Made by a program: the position numbers and the translations under genes | Shown here: positions 31,546 to 42,300 of the stretch, piece after piece | Layout: each line of letters opens with the position of its first letter | Numbering within the stretch: position 1 is the first letter of the stretch | The notes under the pieces: generated by a model | The model's input: only the letters and a program-made list of their open reading frames with translations | Databases searched by the model: none | Told to the model about the DNA's origin: nothing | From: Epiperipatus broadwayi | Taxonomy: Eukaryota > Onychophora > Udeonychophora > Euonychophora > Peripatidae | Direction: 5' to 3' | NCBI GenBank assembly: GCA_028023455.1 | Contig: JAQFVV010000023.1 | Location: 2,532,923 to 2,596,922 of the forward strand | DNA length: 64,000 nucleotides

Positions 31546-31975
31546 CTACACGAATAAAGTGTGATAAACAGAGCACAAAAACATTAATTATAAACAACAA
31601 TTAGCCAAGCGCTTTCGGTATTGTATACCAGAATCATGGCGACATACTGGAACTGAATGGTTAATATTCCAGTGCACGCTCAGTGGAACACTAGTATTAT
31701 GCTGATTAATAACATTTTTAGACTTTGCAATAAACCAAGCCTCTTTCAACTTCCTTTTCCGATCATTTGAAAGAGGCTTGGTTTATTGCAAAGTCTAAAA
31801 ACATTATTAATCAGCATAACACTAGTGTTCCACTGAGCATGCACTGGAATATTCACCGTTCAGTTCCAGTATGTCACCATGATTCTGGTAGTCAGTACCG
31901 AAAGCACTTGGCTAATTGTTGTTTATAATTAATGTTTTTATGCTCTGTTTATGACGCTTTATTCGTGTAGAATAA
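31541..31975. mobile_element. Foldback with equal 209-bp arms, Penelope-like
   Basis: Arms 31541-31749 and 31767-31975 are both 209 bp and about 95% identical in inverted orientation, around a 17-bp loop. Shared blocks include TTCTACACGAATAAAG, TTAGCCAAGCGCTTTCGGTA and TTCCACTGAGC. Reading outward, each arm has GCCA...GGUAU...AUACCGAAAGCGCUUGGC, which resembles a ribozyme hairpin with the palindromic AGCGCU, but the CUGANGA element is not present. No ORF. Insertion beside an (AT) run is notable. Confidence 0.8.
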
Positions 31976-32829
31976 TTTTCATTACCTGGCAGAGTTTTTA
32001 TATTTTATATATATCATAACAAATTTCACTTGGTTTCTGTGTTGCAGTGTAAGCCCATAAAACTCTTTATTCCTTTTTTATATTACATCCATTTAATCAT
32101 TCATTAGCAGAACTTAAATGAATGTATCTGTTTCACTCTAGAAAGATAGGAGACAGTGATTCGAAAGTTAAAGATGAGTTTAGCAATGACTTTGAAAATA
32201 ATATATGAAACACAAATATGTCCACATGTACCACATGTTATTTAATATCTTGCTATGAATTTATCTTAACTATTGTTTTATATCACTTTGTTTAATTGTA
32301 GCTCTACACTGTATTTTATTTTCATTTTCAGAATGTCCTTGAAATAATTTTTATGATGTAATGGAATCTGCCTATCCCATGATCAAGTTCGTCATAAAAT
32401 GCTGTTTTAAAAAATCTATTACATTTATTTACTATACATGTCAAATCAAATAAAGATATACATTTGCAAAAGAAAATTCAGCATCAAGCCTAAAGAATAT
32501 ACTAATTTAGTCTTATGATTTTGCCATTACATTTATGGACACAAATATCCTCAAATAAAATTTGTTCATGGTGCATTGATGTCCGTGCTGCACCTTAATC
32601 TAGGTTCATTTTTCTATCTGTCAGACTACTATAATATTTAAATTGGTTCAAACTAAAATTTGCTGAATATTTTTTCCCCTCCCAACTCCTTCTGATAAAA
32701 GTAATGATTACATTCTTCTAAAAAGACTGAATTATATTTTTTCTATTTTTTTACTTCTTAGTATTCTCGAGTCACTATTTTTCAATAACAGATTTCTTCT
32801 TTTATTCCATTATATACGCTTGATTAAAG
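31976..32829. other. AT-rich stretch, no gene seen
   Basis: No gene or repeat recognised. Confidence 0.5.
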
Positions 32830-33130
32830 GCTCCTCCAATATGCACTTACGACTAAAGCAGCATTCTTCAGTTGGCTCAAATTATAATCTCTCATATGTC
32901 TTCAGCATCTCAGCTCATTATTTATCAATATTGGCACTTGTAAATCGAATTGTAATACTTTGATATCATTTGTTTTTCTTTTCTTGGAATTAAAATGATT
33001 AGACTCATTTGCAAGTGTTTTCTGCAGATCATGATGATGACGATGATGTAAATAGTAAACACTGAACCAAATGAAGAATGCTAGTTTGGCCAAAATGCAA
33101 TATGAGCGTCATTTATCTTTTTTTAGACAT
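32830..33130. mobile_element. Family A relic pair with decayed hammerheads
   Basis: Minus strand around 32840-32890 reads GCCAA, CUGAAGA, AUGCUG...AGU, then UGCAUAUUGGAGG. Plus strand around 33062-33115 reads CCAA, AUGAAGA, AUGCUAGUUUGG, AAAUGCAAUA, then GUCAUUUAUCUUUUU. Both are worn versions of the family A ribozyme segment in inverted orientation, with weak flanking similarity. Confidence 0.5.
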
Positions 33131-34390
33131 CTTTATGTATTTTAAGAGTGTGTGGTAGAATACTTTTAAGTATATGTCATATTACGGGGGGGGGGGGGTG
33201 AATGGAATTAAACAACTAATAACTTATGATTGACTTTAATAAAAATAAATAATCTATGTATAAGTTAAAAGTTTATATCTGCATTAAAAATGATATGATA
33301 ACATCTAGTCTAATAAATAAATGTTTAGTAATAATACTTAATGTATTTAACTAAGATGAATAGTTTCACGTGTGTGAGTGAATCCGTTTTTTAATGATCT
33401 GTCTTAAAAAAAATGGATGAATCATTTCCATAACTCAAATTTTAATTAATATTTTCCACTTATTAATATGTTTAGCTATCACAATTTTTATTTATCTCGT
33501 CCCCCTATTTTTACCTTTAACTTTTTACCTTTTTTACATATCTTTACAATTTTAATTACTTTTTCCATTCAAATCTATTTGCATATCATCTATTTTACTT
33601 TCTATTTTATTAAGTTTCCTCACAATCTCTTAAACCTCACTACTTTATCATTCACAAAGCTTTCACAATCAATTCTTCTTTCATTCTTATCAAACAGTAT
33701 TCAGTTAGCATTTCCCTTAAATATACATCAAATCAACAGATAAACAGGAAACTTGTGATATATTGCCCCTTATACTGATAATCTTCTGCAAATACTGTGT
33801 AATCTTACACTTTACTATTAGCAATTATGTGTAAATGGAACAAAGTATTTCTTATTCTAGAAGAAGGAAGTAAGACATTACAAAGATTTAAAAAGCCACA
33901 ATTGCTACATGTGCAATTAAAGGATCAAAATACATTGGCATAAACACACAATTTCATTATCACAGTCAATGCTGATAAATGGCATAAAAAGCTCTGATAA
34001 TGGAGGCTACTAACCTAAGATAGTAATGACAATAAAGTAAAATAAAAGATAGAATAAGAGAAAGAGCAAAAAGAAAATAGAAAAAAGTGTTTTGTTATTA
34101 TAATATCTAGCTTTTTGATGATTTAACATCTTATACTACAAATAAATGAAATATTTGTTATTGTTTATTTGCAGTTAACCTTTAAAATAATACAATAGCT
34201 AGTAAAAGTAATTAAGAATTTTATTTCATATTTGCAATATAACATGCAGTATTCATATTGTAATGGAAGTTACTTCCGTTTCAAGTACAAATAAAAAAGT
34301 TATAATTTATTTTTTTCAGTATCCACATGTATACCCAAATAATTTGTAGGTTATTTGAAATGATATTAAATCTTCATGTATCAGTTAGAG
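33131..34390. other. Unassigned stretch with G-run and pyrimidine-rich tract
   Basis: A run of 12 G lies near 33186. 33460-33720 is strongly pyrimidine-rich on the plus strand and open as a 91-codon ORF of low complexity; this is more likely a composition effect or the antisense of an A-rich LINE than a protein. No repeat was matched. Confidence 0.4.
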
Positions 34391-36800
34391 CAGTGATGGT
34401 GAACCTATGCTGGCATGTTTGAATTTTTTACTGGCACACTAACTATTTACATATAATTTTCTATGCTTTAAATTATTCAATATATTTTTTGTTGCTAAAA
34501 TCTGTACTAATAAAAATTTACTGTTAACCAAAGGTAAAATACATAAATATAACATTATATTAGAATTCAGTTTACAATTGAATTATGATTAGAAGCAATA
34601 CTACAAAATTTGAAAAAAAAAATTATATATATATATGTGGGAATGATATGTTAAGTCAACCTGTCAAACGATTCCAATATAACTCTTTGAAGTAATTTTT
34701 TTTCAAATGTAAAGTAAAAGTAATAAAATTATTTTCTGTTCTAATCTTTATTTACCTAAATGTGTTGACTCCATTCATTTTTTTAACATCATCAAAATTG
34801 TGAACAAAGTAACGAAATGTGTAGTCAACACTATCAAACTACGTGGGGTTTTTTGCTTGAAGTTTTGTTATAAAAGTGAAGTGCAAAGATAATAATATAT
34901 TTTAACATATAATAAATCTTTGATTTATAAAATTATTAAAGCTCATTTAAATTTATTTTTAAATAATTTGTTAGCATTATGTTAATATGACTAATGAAAA
35001 TAAAAAAACCAAAATTGTCAAGCAGTAGAGAATTTCAAAATTGGTGAATTGATGAGCATGGAATGATTAACAAAGGCACCAAGGCAATATGTGTTTTATG
35101 TTCCAGCAGTTGTATTGAGAACATCATTGATAACAAGACCAATCATAAATCCCTCTATGAAAAAAGTAAAGATGAACAAAAAGAATATATTGCCCAAGCA
35201 TTTAAAAATATAATATTTAATCAAGATCTATAATAAAATTTATTGAAAATCATTCAAATATAACTGCTGCTAGTTTTTATTTTATTTCAAATGTAATTGC
35301 CAAGGTTGAGAAACCTTTTAATGATGGAGAATATATGAAACAAGCTTAGATGAAATGTGCACCAGTTCTTTTTGAAGATTTTGAAAACAAAGCAAAAATT
35401 ATTCAGAGCATAAAAGATTTACCATTGGCTAGAAATACAGTTAAAGAAAGAATCCTGAAAATGGCTAACAACATAACTTACCAACAAAAAAAAGATATAA
35501 AATCTTCTAGTTTAATTTCTCTCTGCCTTAATGAAAGTACAGACATAAATGGATCAGCCTGTTTGGCTATTTTTATTCACTGCTGTGCTGGAAATAATAT
35601 CAAAGAATTGATCTGTTTAAGCTCATTATTAATAACAACAAAAGGAATAGATATTTGCAATAAAATTTCAAATGTACTCACTGAAAAAGAAATAAATGTT
35701 GCCAACATTGTATCAGTAACTACAGATGATGCTCGAAGTATGTCTGGAAAAATTTTTTTTTCTCAGTTTATTTACCAACTGTATTGGACATTCAATTTTG
35801 GCATTTCATTGCATTATACATCAACAAGTTTTATGCACAAGGTTTTAAGCCACTGGATGATGTTATGAACTATTGTGACTAAAAATCAATTTATTTTATA
35901 AATTTATTGAGTGAGGTGAACTCAGCATGCAATGGTTTACTTATGTACTACAATGTCCAATGGTTAAATTGAGAAAAAGTTCTTAAAAGATTTGTTGAGT
36001 GTTTAGATGAAATTATACTGTTTTTACTTAATGAGAAAATCATTGAAAAATATAATGAATTAATGGATGTTGAATGGCTTTCAAAATTAATGCTTTTTAC
36101 TGATATGCGTTCACATCTAAATGAATTAAAAATGAAACTGCAAGGTTATAATAAGACAATTGTTGTCATGTTTGATTTAATCAAAGCATTAGAAGTTAAA
36201 TTACAAATTTTCAATCATGATGTTATTTCTTACACAAATATTTTCCAAATATAAAAAAGTTCTTGACTGATTTAGAATTTATGAGAAGCCAGATCAAGTA
36301 AAATTGACACAAGAGTTTTGTGCTGTTATTCAATTGATAATTGATAAATTTTCTTTAAGATTTATACAGTTCAGACATTGTTCAGATGCATCAAAATTTA
36401 TTTTATACCCAGACATAATATCAATGAATAATCAAGTTAGAAATTTTTGAGTGACTTAATTTGGAAGATATGGAAATGCAATTAGTCAATTTTTAATTCA
36501 GTTCTATATGGAAACAGAAATTTGATTTCAGCAATGAGTTAAAAACAATGGAAAATGATCGACTATTGGTCATATGTAAAAAGAATGCTGAAGAGGAACT
36601 ATTGATTGCCTGGAATACTATTCCTAAAACATTTAATTGTTTAAAAATATTAGCAACCCATATATTATCAATTTTCTCCTTTACATATGCATGTGAATCA
36701 TTGTAACAATTCGAGAAATAGAATGACAGATGAATCTAGTTCAGCATGTACATTATTAAAAGTGACAAAATTTCTAATTAACAAACTTTAAAAGTAAATG
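34391..36800 (+). pseudogene. Decayed autonomous hAT transposase gene
   Basis: The left end CAGTGATGGTGAACCTATG (34391) is a common hAT terminus. Coding traces in order: near 35040 a zinc-finger-like start (KAICVLCSSSC); an intact 172-codon ORF (35350-35868) with the hAT catalytic region LPLARNTVKERI, SLCLNESTDI and IVSVTTDDARSMSG; after frameshifts, VLKRFVECLDEI and DVEWLSKLM (36063 onward); LNELKMKLQG; and finally TYACESL followed by RMTDESS near 36680-36740, the C-terminal dimerisation region. The set resembles SPIN-type transposases and the domesticated GTF2IRD2/ZBED5-like group. Many stops break it, and no right terminus was found. Confidence 0.8.
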
Positions 36801-38784
36801 ATTTTCGTCAATTAAAATTAAAACAAGTAAATAATTTTTGCTTGAATTAAAAATCTAAAAAACAAATGATTGATTCATAGACAATTTTATTTTGAAAAAA
36901 GAAAGTAAACTCCAAATTTTTTTTAAATAAGGGAACAAAAAAAACCTTGCTAAAGTATTTTTTAAGACACATTTATATTTAATCAAGAGTAACCTGTCAA
37001 AGATGTGATTATGTTTTTTAAAAAGAGAAAAAAGAAAAACTTTTTTTAATTTACTATTAGATAATGAATTAATGACTGATTCCTATTATTTTTTATATAT
37101 CCACACATATGTGTGAATTTTATGTATACTTTCAACATGGAATTGTGAAAAATATATTTTTAATAATTTTGACAAATTAAAATATATGATATAAACATGG
37201 GCATCCATATATATATATATATATATGAAAACAGTCATTATTTATGTATCAATAAAATATGATAACTTATTTTATTATTATATGATAATTCCCATATGTT
37301 ATTGCATGTCTTTGTGCTTATATGATGCATATCAGGTAGACACATATGTTAAAATTAATTATCATCATCATCATATTATTATTATATGACAATTCAAATA
37401 TATTCATAAAATGTTATATCATATATCTGTTTAATTATATATAAGTATGTTTCTTATAACCCTATTAAAACCTATTTATAAACTACAATGTAATAGGGGA
37501 CTTCTTTTAGTATTCATCAAAATCAGAAGGCTTAATATAAATGTATAGCTGTATTTCGAAGACCTCAATTTTATTTTTATTTTTATTAATAACTTGATAT
37601 TTTATTGTTAAAGTTATTCCAGTGAATTTACTCAATCCTAAATAGTTTTAGATTATATGTTGTATTATATCTTGCACACAGTAACAGTTATAAAGCTTTT
37701 ATCTCTGAGCTTGATTTATGCATAATGGTCTATTACATAAAAGGGGTTTATATTTAGTTTATGGACATCCAGGTAATGATGATCCTGGATTGGTACAATG
37801 GGGCTATCCTTTAAAGTCCATGTACTACATTTTATTTAGTTTAGTATTTATTAGAAATTAAGTTTATAGTTAGCCAGTACATGAATGGTACTAAGTGGCC
37901 AGAGCATTGATGATGATTAGCATGTTTTAGTATCAAAGCATTATTTTTTAAATTATTATATTCTTATGGATTAACACTTAAGTTTTTGCATCCAAATTAG
38001 TCTAAATAATGTGCCCAAAGCTGGCAAGAACTCAATAATTAGTCTGATTTATAATAGACCCATTTCAAACCCAGTTACAAGATTTGACTGTTGATTTATT
38101 TTTATTGTTAATTATTCATAATGACAAATGATTATTGCTTTTGTGTAATGCTGGTGAACTTATAGTTACTATAATTAGCTGTGCTGATTCAGAGTCATTT
38201 CTCATGCTCCTTTTTATATTGATTCATATTTATTCATATTATTTGTAATTTTAATTTTATATTTTGCATTGAATGGGGATTGATGATGATGATGATGATT
38301 TTCATCATTCTAGCTTCACCCCTGTTTTTCCATACTGTTACAATATATATATTACAGCTATATAAATTTTCTGTTTTTTGTATAATTTTTTTGATAGTCC
38401 AATTTTTGCAAATACTATGGACAGGAAGGTAAGAAAACTTGATCAGATGATACCTGTTCTTCAGTTGAAGCACAAATGACTTTGTAAAAAATGATTGAGC
38501 ATATTATGAAATTATCTAACTTCTTACTATAAAATGTACAGAAAAGTTGACAGGAGAGAAAGATGACAATGAACAATAGAATGGAAAAAAATCGTTATCA
38601 CAATAAAATCCCTTTAAAAATCCATTCAGACTTAATATCAAATTGAGTAATAGTAATCTAATTTATTTTTTTCAAAATTATTATCAAACTAAGCTCTTTT
38701 TCTAATGAATACTTTTAAACAAAATGAATATATATTAACCTGCTATATAAAAGTTTCCAAAGATGACATTTATTTATGAAATGC
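36801..38784. other. AT-rich stretch, no gene seen
   Basis: Contains short AT and ATC/ATG runs (37208-37228, 37366 and 38282-38300) but no recognisable gene. 37690-37910 is slightly less AT-rich without a repeat partner here. Confidence 0.5.
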
Positions 38785-39070
38785 ATTATTTCCATCATCT
38801 AATATTATCAAATGTTTTTTTAATTCAAATTTTATTTGAAATTTTCAATTATATTCAACTGTTAATAATAGGACAAGTCCAAAATCAAACATTTCAAGGG
38901 ATATTTTTCATCTCTTTTCTGTAGATGTTATCTGCCTGACCAGTAGTAATAGTAGCATGAGAACCAAATCTGGATGTTTAGATTTGTGAATATTGAATTT
39001 AAAGTAATGTTCTAACTGAACTAATCTCTCAAAGACAATAGACAGCAAAAATTTCATATGCTTATCTATG
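38785..39070 (-). mobile_element. SINE family C, diverged minus copy
   Basis: Aligns with 28785-29100 (CCATCATCTAATATTA, TCAAATTTTATTTGAA, TTCTGTAGATGTTATCTGCCTGAC, CTCTCAAAGACAATAGAC). The B-box position reads AACCAAATCTGG and is degenerate, so it is an old copy. Confidence 0.6.
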
Positions 39071-39331
39071 TGGGTCATCCTGATTTCTTAATTGCTTAGT
39101 TTGTTGAGAAACCAGTGGTTTAAAAACAGAAAAGACTTACTTAAAACAAATGCTCATGAAAAATGGTTATCTATCAGCTGTCAATAATAATAAAAAAAAC
39201 TTGAAATAGATAACAAAAGGAAATATCAAAAGAAAAAAACAGTTATAAATAGCTGTATTGCATCCATGCATACCAGCAATAGTAAACAAACTAAAGAAAA
39301 TCAATTAATATAACATCAAAATGGCTTTACA

Positions 39332-39442
39332 GTCAAGCGTTGTTAGCTGAGAGTTCATCGCAGCCGACTTGCAAGCAAGTAGTTGGTTGCAGACGGTTGT
39401 GGGTTAGCGTCCGGCCGATGCTATGACAAATGAAAAAAAAAA
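39332..39442 (+). mobile_element. tRNA-derived SINE, family D, plus copy with TSD
   Basis: Flanked by 9-bp direct repeats GGCTTTACA (39323-39331 and 39443-39451). A box GTTAGCTGAGAG near 39342, B box GGGTTAGCGTCC (39401-39412), end GGCCGATGCTATGACA, then a poly(A) run. Same family as 29617-29730. Confidence 0.87.
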
Positions 39443-39451
39443 GGCTTTACA

Positions 39452-39724
39452 AAGCCAAAGCACATTACAAGGAATCCTAACATCTACAAAACCTAAACTT
39501 GAAATGTTGAAAAATAAAACCTGCATCTATGAAAAAATAAGAATGTGGAAGGATATATATATTGGAACAAGTTGCTCCCCCCCCCCAAAAAAAAAAAAAA
39601 AAATTGATTAAAAGAGCATAAATAGAAAATTGAAATGGGGAAAAAAACAGATGTATCTAAAGTAGAAGTTTATGTATATAATCCAAGTGCTAATGCTAAA
39701 CTGAAATAAAAATCCAAATATTAA
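39452..39724. other. Short unassigned stretch with poly-C/poly-A run
   Basis: A CCCCCCCCC run followed by about 15 A at 39577-39602; no gene. Confidence 0.5.
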
Positions 39725-39918
39725 ATTACCCCACATGGTTAATAAATTCAGCACCGCCCTCTGTGAAATAATATTTAAATATATTAGAGCCCGTAGTTCA
39801 AAATAGCCAGCCACAAAATGATATTGAAGTTGGCTATTTTGAAATATGGACTCTAATATATTTATATATTATTTCATAGAGGGTGGTGCTAGATTTTATT
39901 AACCATATGGAGGTGATT
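39725..39918. mobile_element. Small foldback repeat (85-bp arms)
   Basis: Arms 39725-39809 and 39831-39918 are inverted copies (TTACCCCACATGGTTAATAA against TTATTAACCATATGGAGGTGA; AAAATAGCCA against TGGCTATTTT). No ORF and no hammerhead core. Family unknown. Confidence 0.75.
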
Positions 39919-40149
39919 AAAATTATGTATATATCAATGAATATATGTTTGATTAGAAAAAGACAAAAATTTAACAGAAAGGAAAAATATATAACAGAAA
40001 ATTTAAAGAATCTCTCACATGACAATAGTAATTAGTTCCATAAATTGACTTAGTGCAATAATTCATCATGTCTGAAAACCACTCATTAATTTTGCTCTTA
40101 ATAAAGAAGTGTCACTCATAGATAAGTATATTAACTTTAACTGACTGTT

Positions 40150-40400
40150 GCTTTTGACAGAATAACTTATTTAATTCATTATTCATGAAACTAAAGATTC
40201 GAAGTCAGACTAGTAATTGTTGAAAAGAGAAAAATAACACTATTTAAAATAATATATTATATACTAACATGTCTACTAATATTAATAATTGAATGTATAT
40301 GAAAGATTTAAATAAGGTTTAAATTTTTCTAGGCATTTAACAATTAATTTTAGATAATGGGAATAGTCCAACATGTAATTATAAATTCACTCTTCTCTTG
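40150..40400 (+). mobile_element. SINE family C, diverged plus copy
   Basis: Begins TTTTGACAGAATAACTTATTTAA, has the B-box-like AGATTCGAAGTC, and ends with GATAATGGGAATAGTCCAACATGTAATTA, which matches the far end of the 28.8 kb copy. Confidence 0.55.
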
Positions 40401-41332
40401 CTTATCTTTCAACAATTGTGCTACATTTCACTGCAGCTTTTGTTTATGATTCTTTTTCATGTCTTGTAAACTCAAATTACTCCTTTAGTGAAAAACACTT
40501 ACTTAATATATATATAATGATTGCAACTCCAAATTATTGACAGTACCTAAATTAAAGTGAAAACCAACTATGCTAAAATTAGAATCTCATCAATTTTTTA
40601 GCTCTTTCATTAATCTTAGTTAGAATTTTTGTAGTAATACCGTTTATTGATCTATCTGCTTTTTATTAACACAGTTGCAAACTTGTTTTTTATTATTAAA
40701 TGCTGAGCTATCAGTTAAGAAATAGAGTGGGTTTCTGGACTTGGAAGTGGATAAAAATGTTAATCTGGCAAATTACTGTTCTATGTTCTGCCTGCCAATG
40801 TGATAAAAAGCATCATTTAAACTGTTTGAGAAAATATTCGTTCCTTTTTTAATATATATATATATAGTAGGGCTCCTCATATCTACAAATTTAACATTCT
40901 TGATTTCATTATTTAGTAATTTAATATGGAACTCTTTTCATATACTAATGAAATAAAACTTGAAATGAGTCAAGCACTGACTTAATTTTTGACTAATTCT
41001 CATCAGATTTGTAGTACAAAATTAATTAACTAACTGACATTTATAATTTACATTTCTCACTGCAATAATTTGCATATTTTATAAACTATATATTCATCCT
41101 TCTCCTGGCATAGTTAGTTAATTAATTTTGCACCAGGGATTCTGGCGAGAATTCGTCAAAAGTTAATTCGGTGCTATTAAGTGAGAATCCATCTATACGG
41201 TTATACCTTTTCATAGTGGCTGACTTCATATATTTCGGATTATTTGGTAATTTGAAAAAATATTAAATAAAAAATAATAATTAGACATTTATAAATTTTA
41301 TAGATATGTTCATCTGTTAGTGATTCAATCTA
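40401..41332. other. AT-rich stretch with one inverted repeat
   Basis: 40975-41015 and 41110-41165 are inverted copies (AAAATTAATTAACTAAC / GTTAGTTAATTAATTTT plus outward similarity). The minus-strand left arm contains CTGATGAGAATT, but no GAAA hairpin follows. No gene. Confidence 0.5.
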
Positions 41333-42300
41333 GAATCTTTTCTCATTTATTTCATCTTGCACATTTACGTTCACTCACTATGCACTCGAGCCGTTATTTA
41401 GTTGATCACTTTTTATACATTTATTTCTATATTATTTAATGGGTTCAGTTCTTTAGATTAATTTGCACCATTGTTTATTGCTCGCATATATTTTAAACGT
41501 GCAATATATAGAAATTTTGTTCTCCACAGATTCAGTTATCCATGATAAGACTCAAAACCAAATAGACGGGATAGAGGAGAACTGTTACAAATGGATCTTT
41601 TTTTATATACATTATCAATCTCTTACAAATTGATTCAATAAAAGATTCCTTCTTGCTGATCCACTTTTTTCAGCCAAACTATTTTATACTACACACTATA
41701 TCATACCTTGCTCTTCTTTGTAATTTTCTCTTCTACATCTTTCTTTAGCAAATGTTTTTTTGCATGATTTCATTCTTTTTAAAATTTATGCAATATTGCT
41801 ATAATTAAACTTCATTTATTTATAATTGCAGTCTCTTATGTAATAGTTAAACAATATACCTATCATATTTTGACCTATGATTTTGAGTTAATCTGTGTGT
41901 TTTTCGGATATCAGGGAAGCTTAGCTCCCTCCCCCGGGTAGTCATTTTACAGCTAACTGGTACTCATCAGTTAATGAGTATCTAGTTACGATTAGCTTGA
42001 AGGCAAAGATTACAGATCAATCTAAATTGATCAGATGAGTATTGAAATATTGATAATAAAAACAAACAAAATCATTGCAATAAAATGCAGCATTTATCAC
42101 TGTTGGTAATAAGGGTTTAAACTCTTGTAAATATTGAGTTCATAATTTACCACTGTTTTATTTCATGCTCTCGGGAATTTGAAATGAATGGTAGATATTT
42201 TTCAAACTTAATAAACTTGTAGAATAAAATTAAGAAATATAATTTAAAATATTTGAAAAAGTTGCCACTAAATGAAAAAAAGTCTAACAGAAACAAATTT
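41333..42300. repeat. 968-bp direct duplication, left copy
   Basis: Identical in length to 45273-46240 (offset 3940 bp), with five base differences that I found: AA/GG at 41554-41555, G/A near 42174, G/A near 42282 and C/T near 42294. All are transitions. There is no indel. No ORF is conserved. It begins GAATCTTTTCTC and ends AAATTT, without TG...CA, so it is not an obvious LTR. Confidence 0.95.

Noticed and set aside
31541-31975. Canonical hammerhead ribozyme in the 31.5 kb palindrome
   Set aside because: The GAAA hairpin is present but the CUGANGA element is replaced by AUGAUUC-like sequence in both arms, so the core cannot form as known.
33468-33743. 91-codon membrane-like ORF
   Set aside because: The product is Phe/Leu/Ile/Ser-rich only because the plus strand is pyrimidine-rich here; there is no conserved motif.
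34391-36800. Domesticated hAT-derived host gene
   Set aside because: The reading is broken by many frameshifts and stops and keeps a transposon terminus on the left, so it is a decayed transposon rather than a kept gene.
40972-41165. Hammerhead in the 41 kb inverted repeat
   Set aside because: CTGATGA occurs, but no stable stem II and no GAAA follow at the right distance in either arm.
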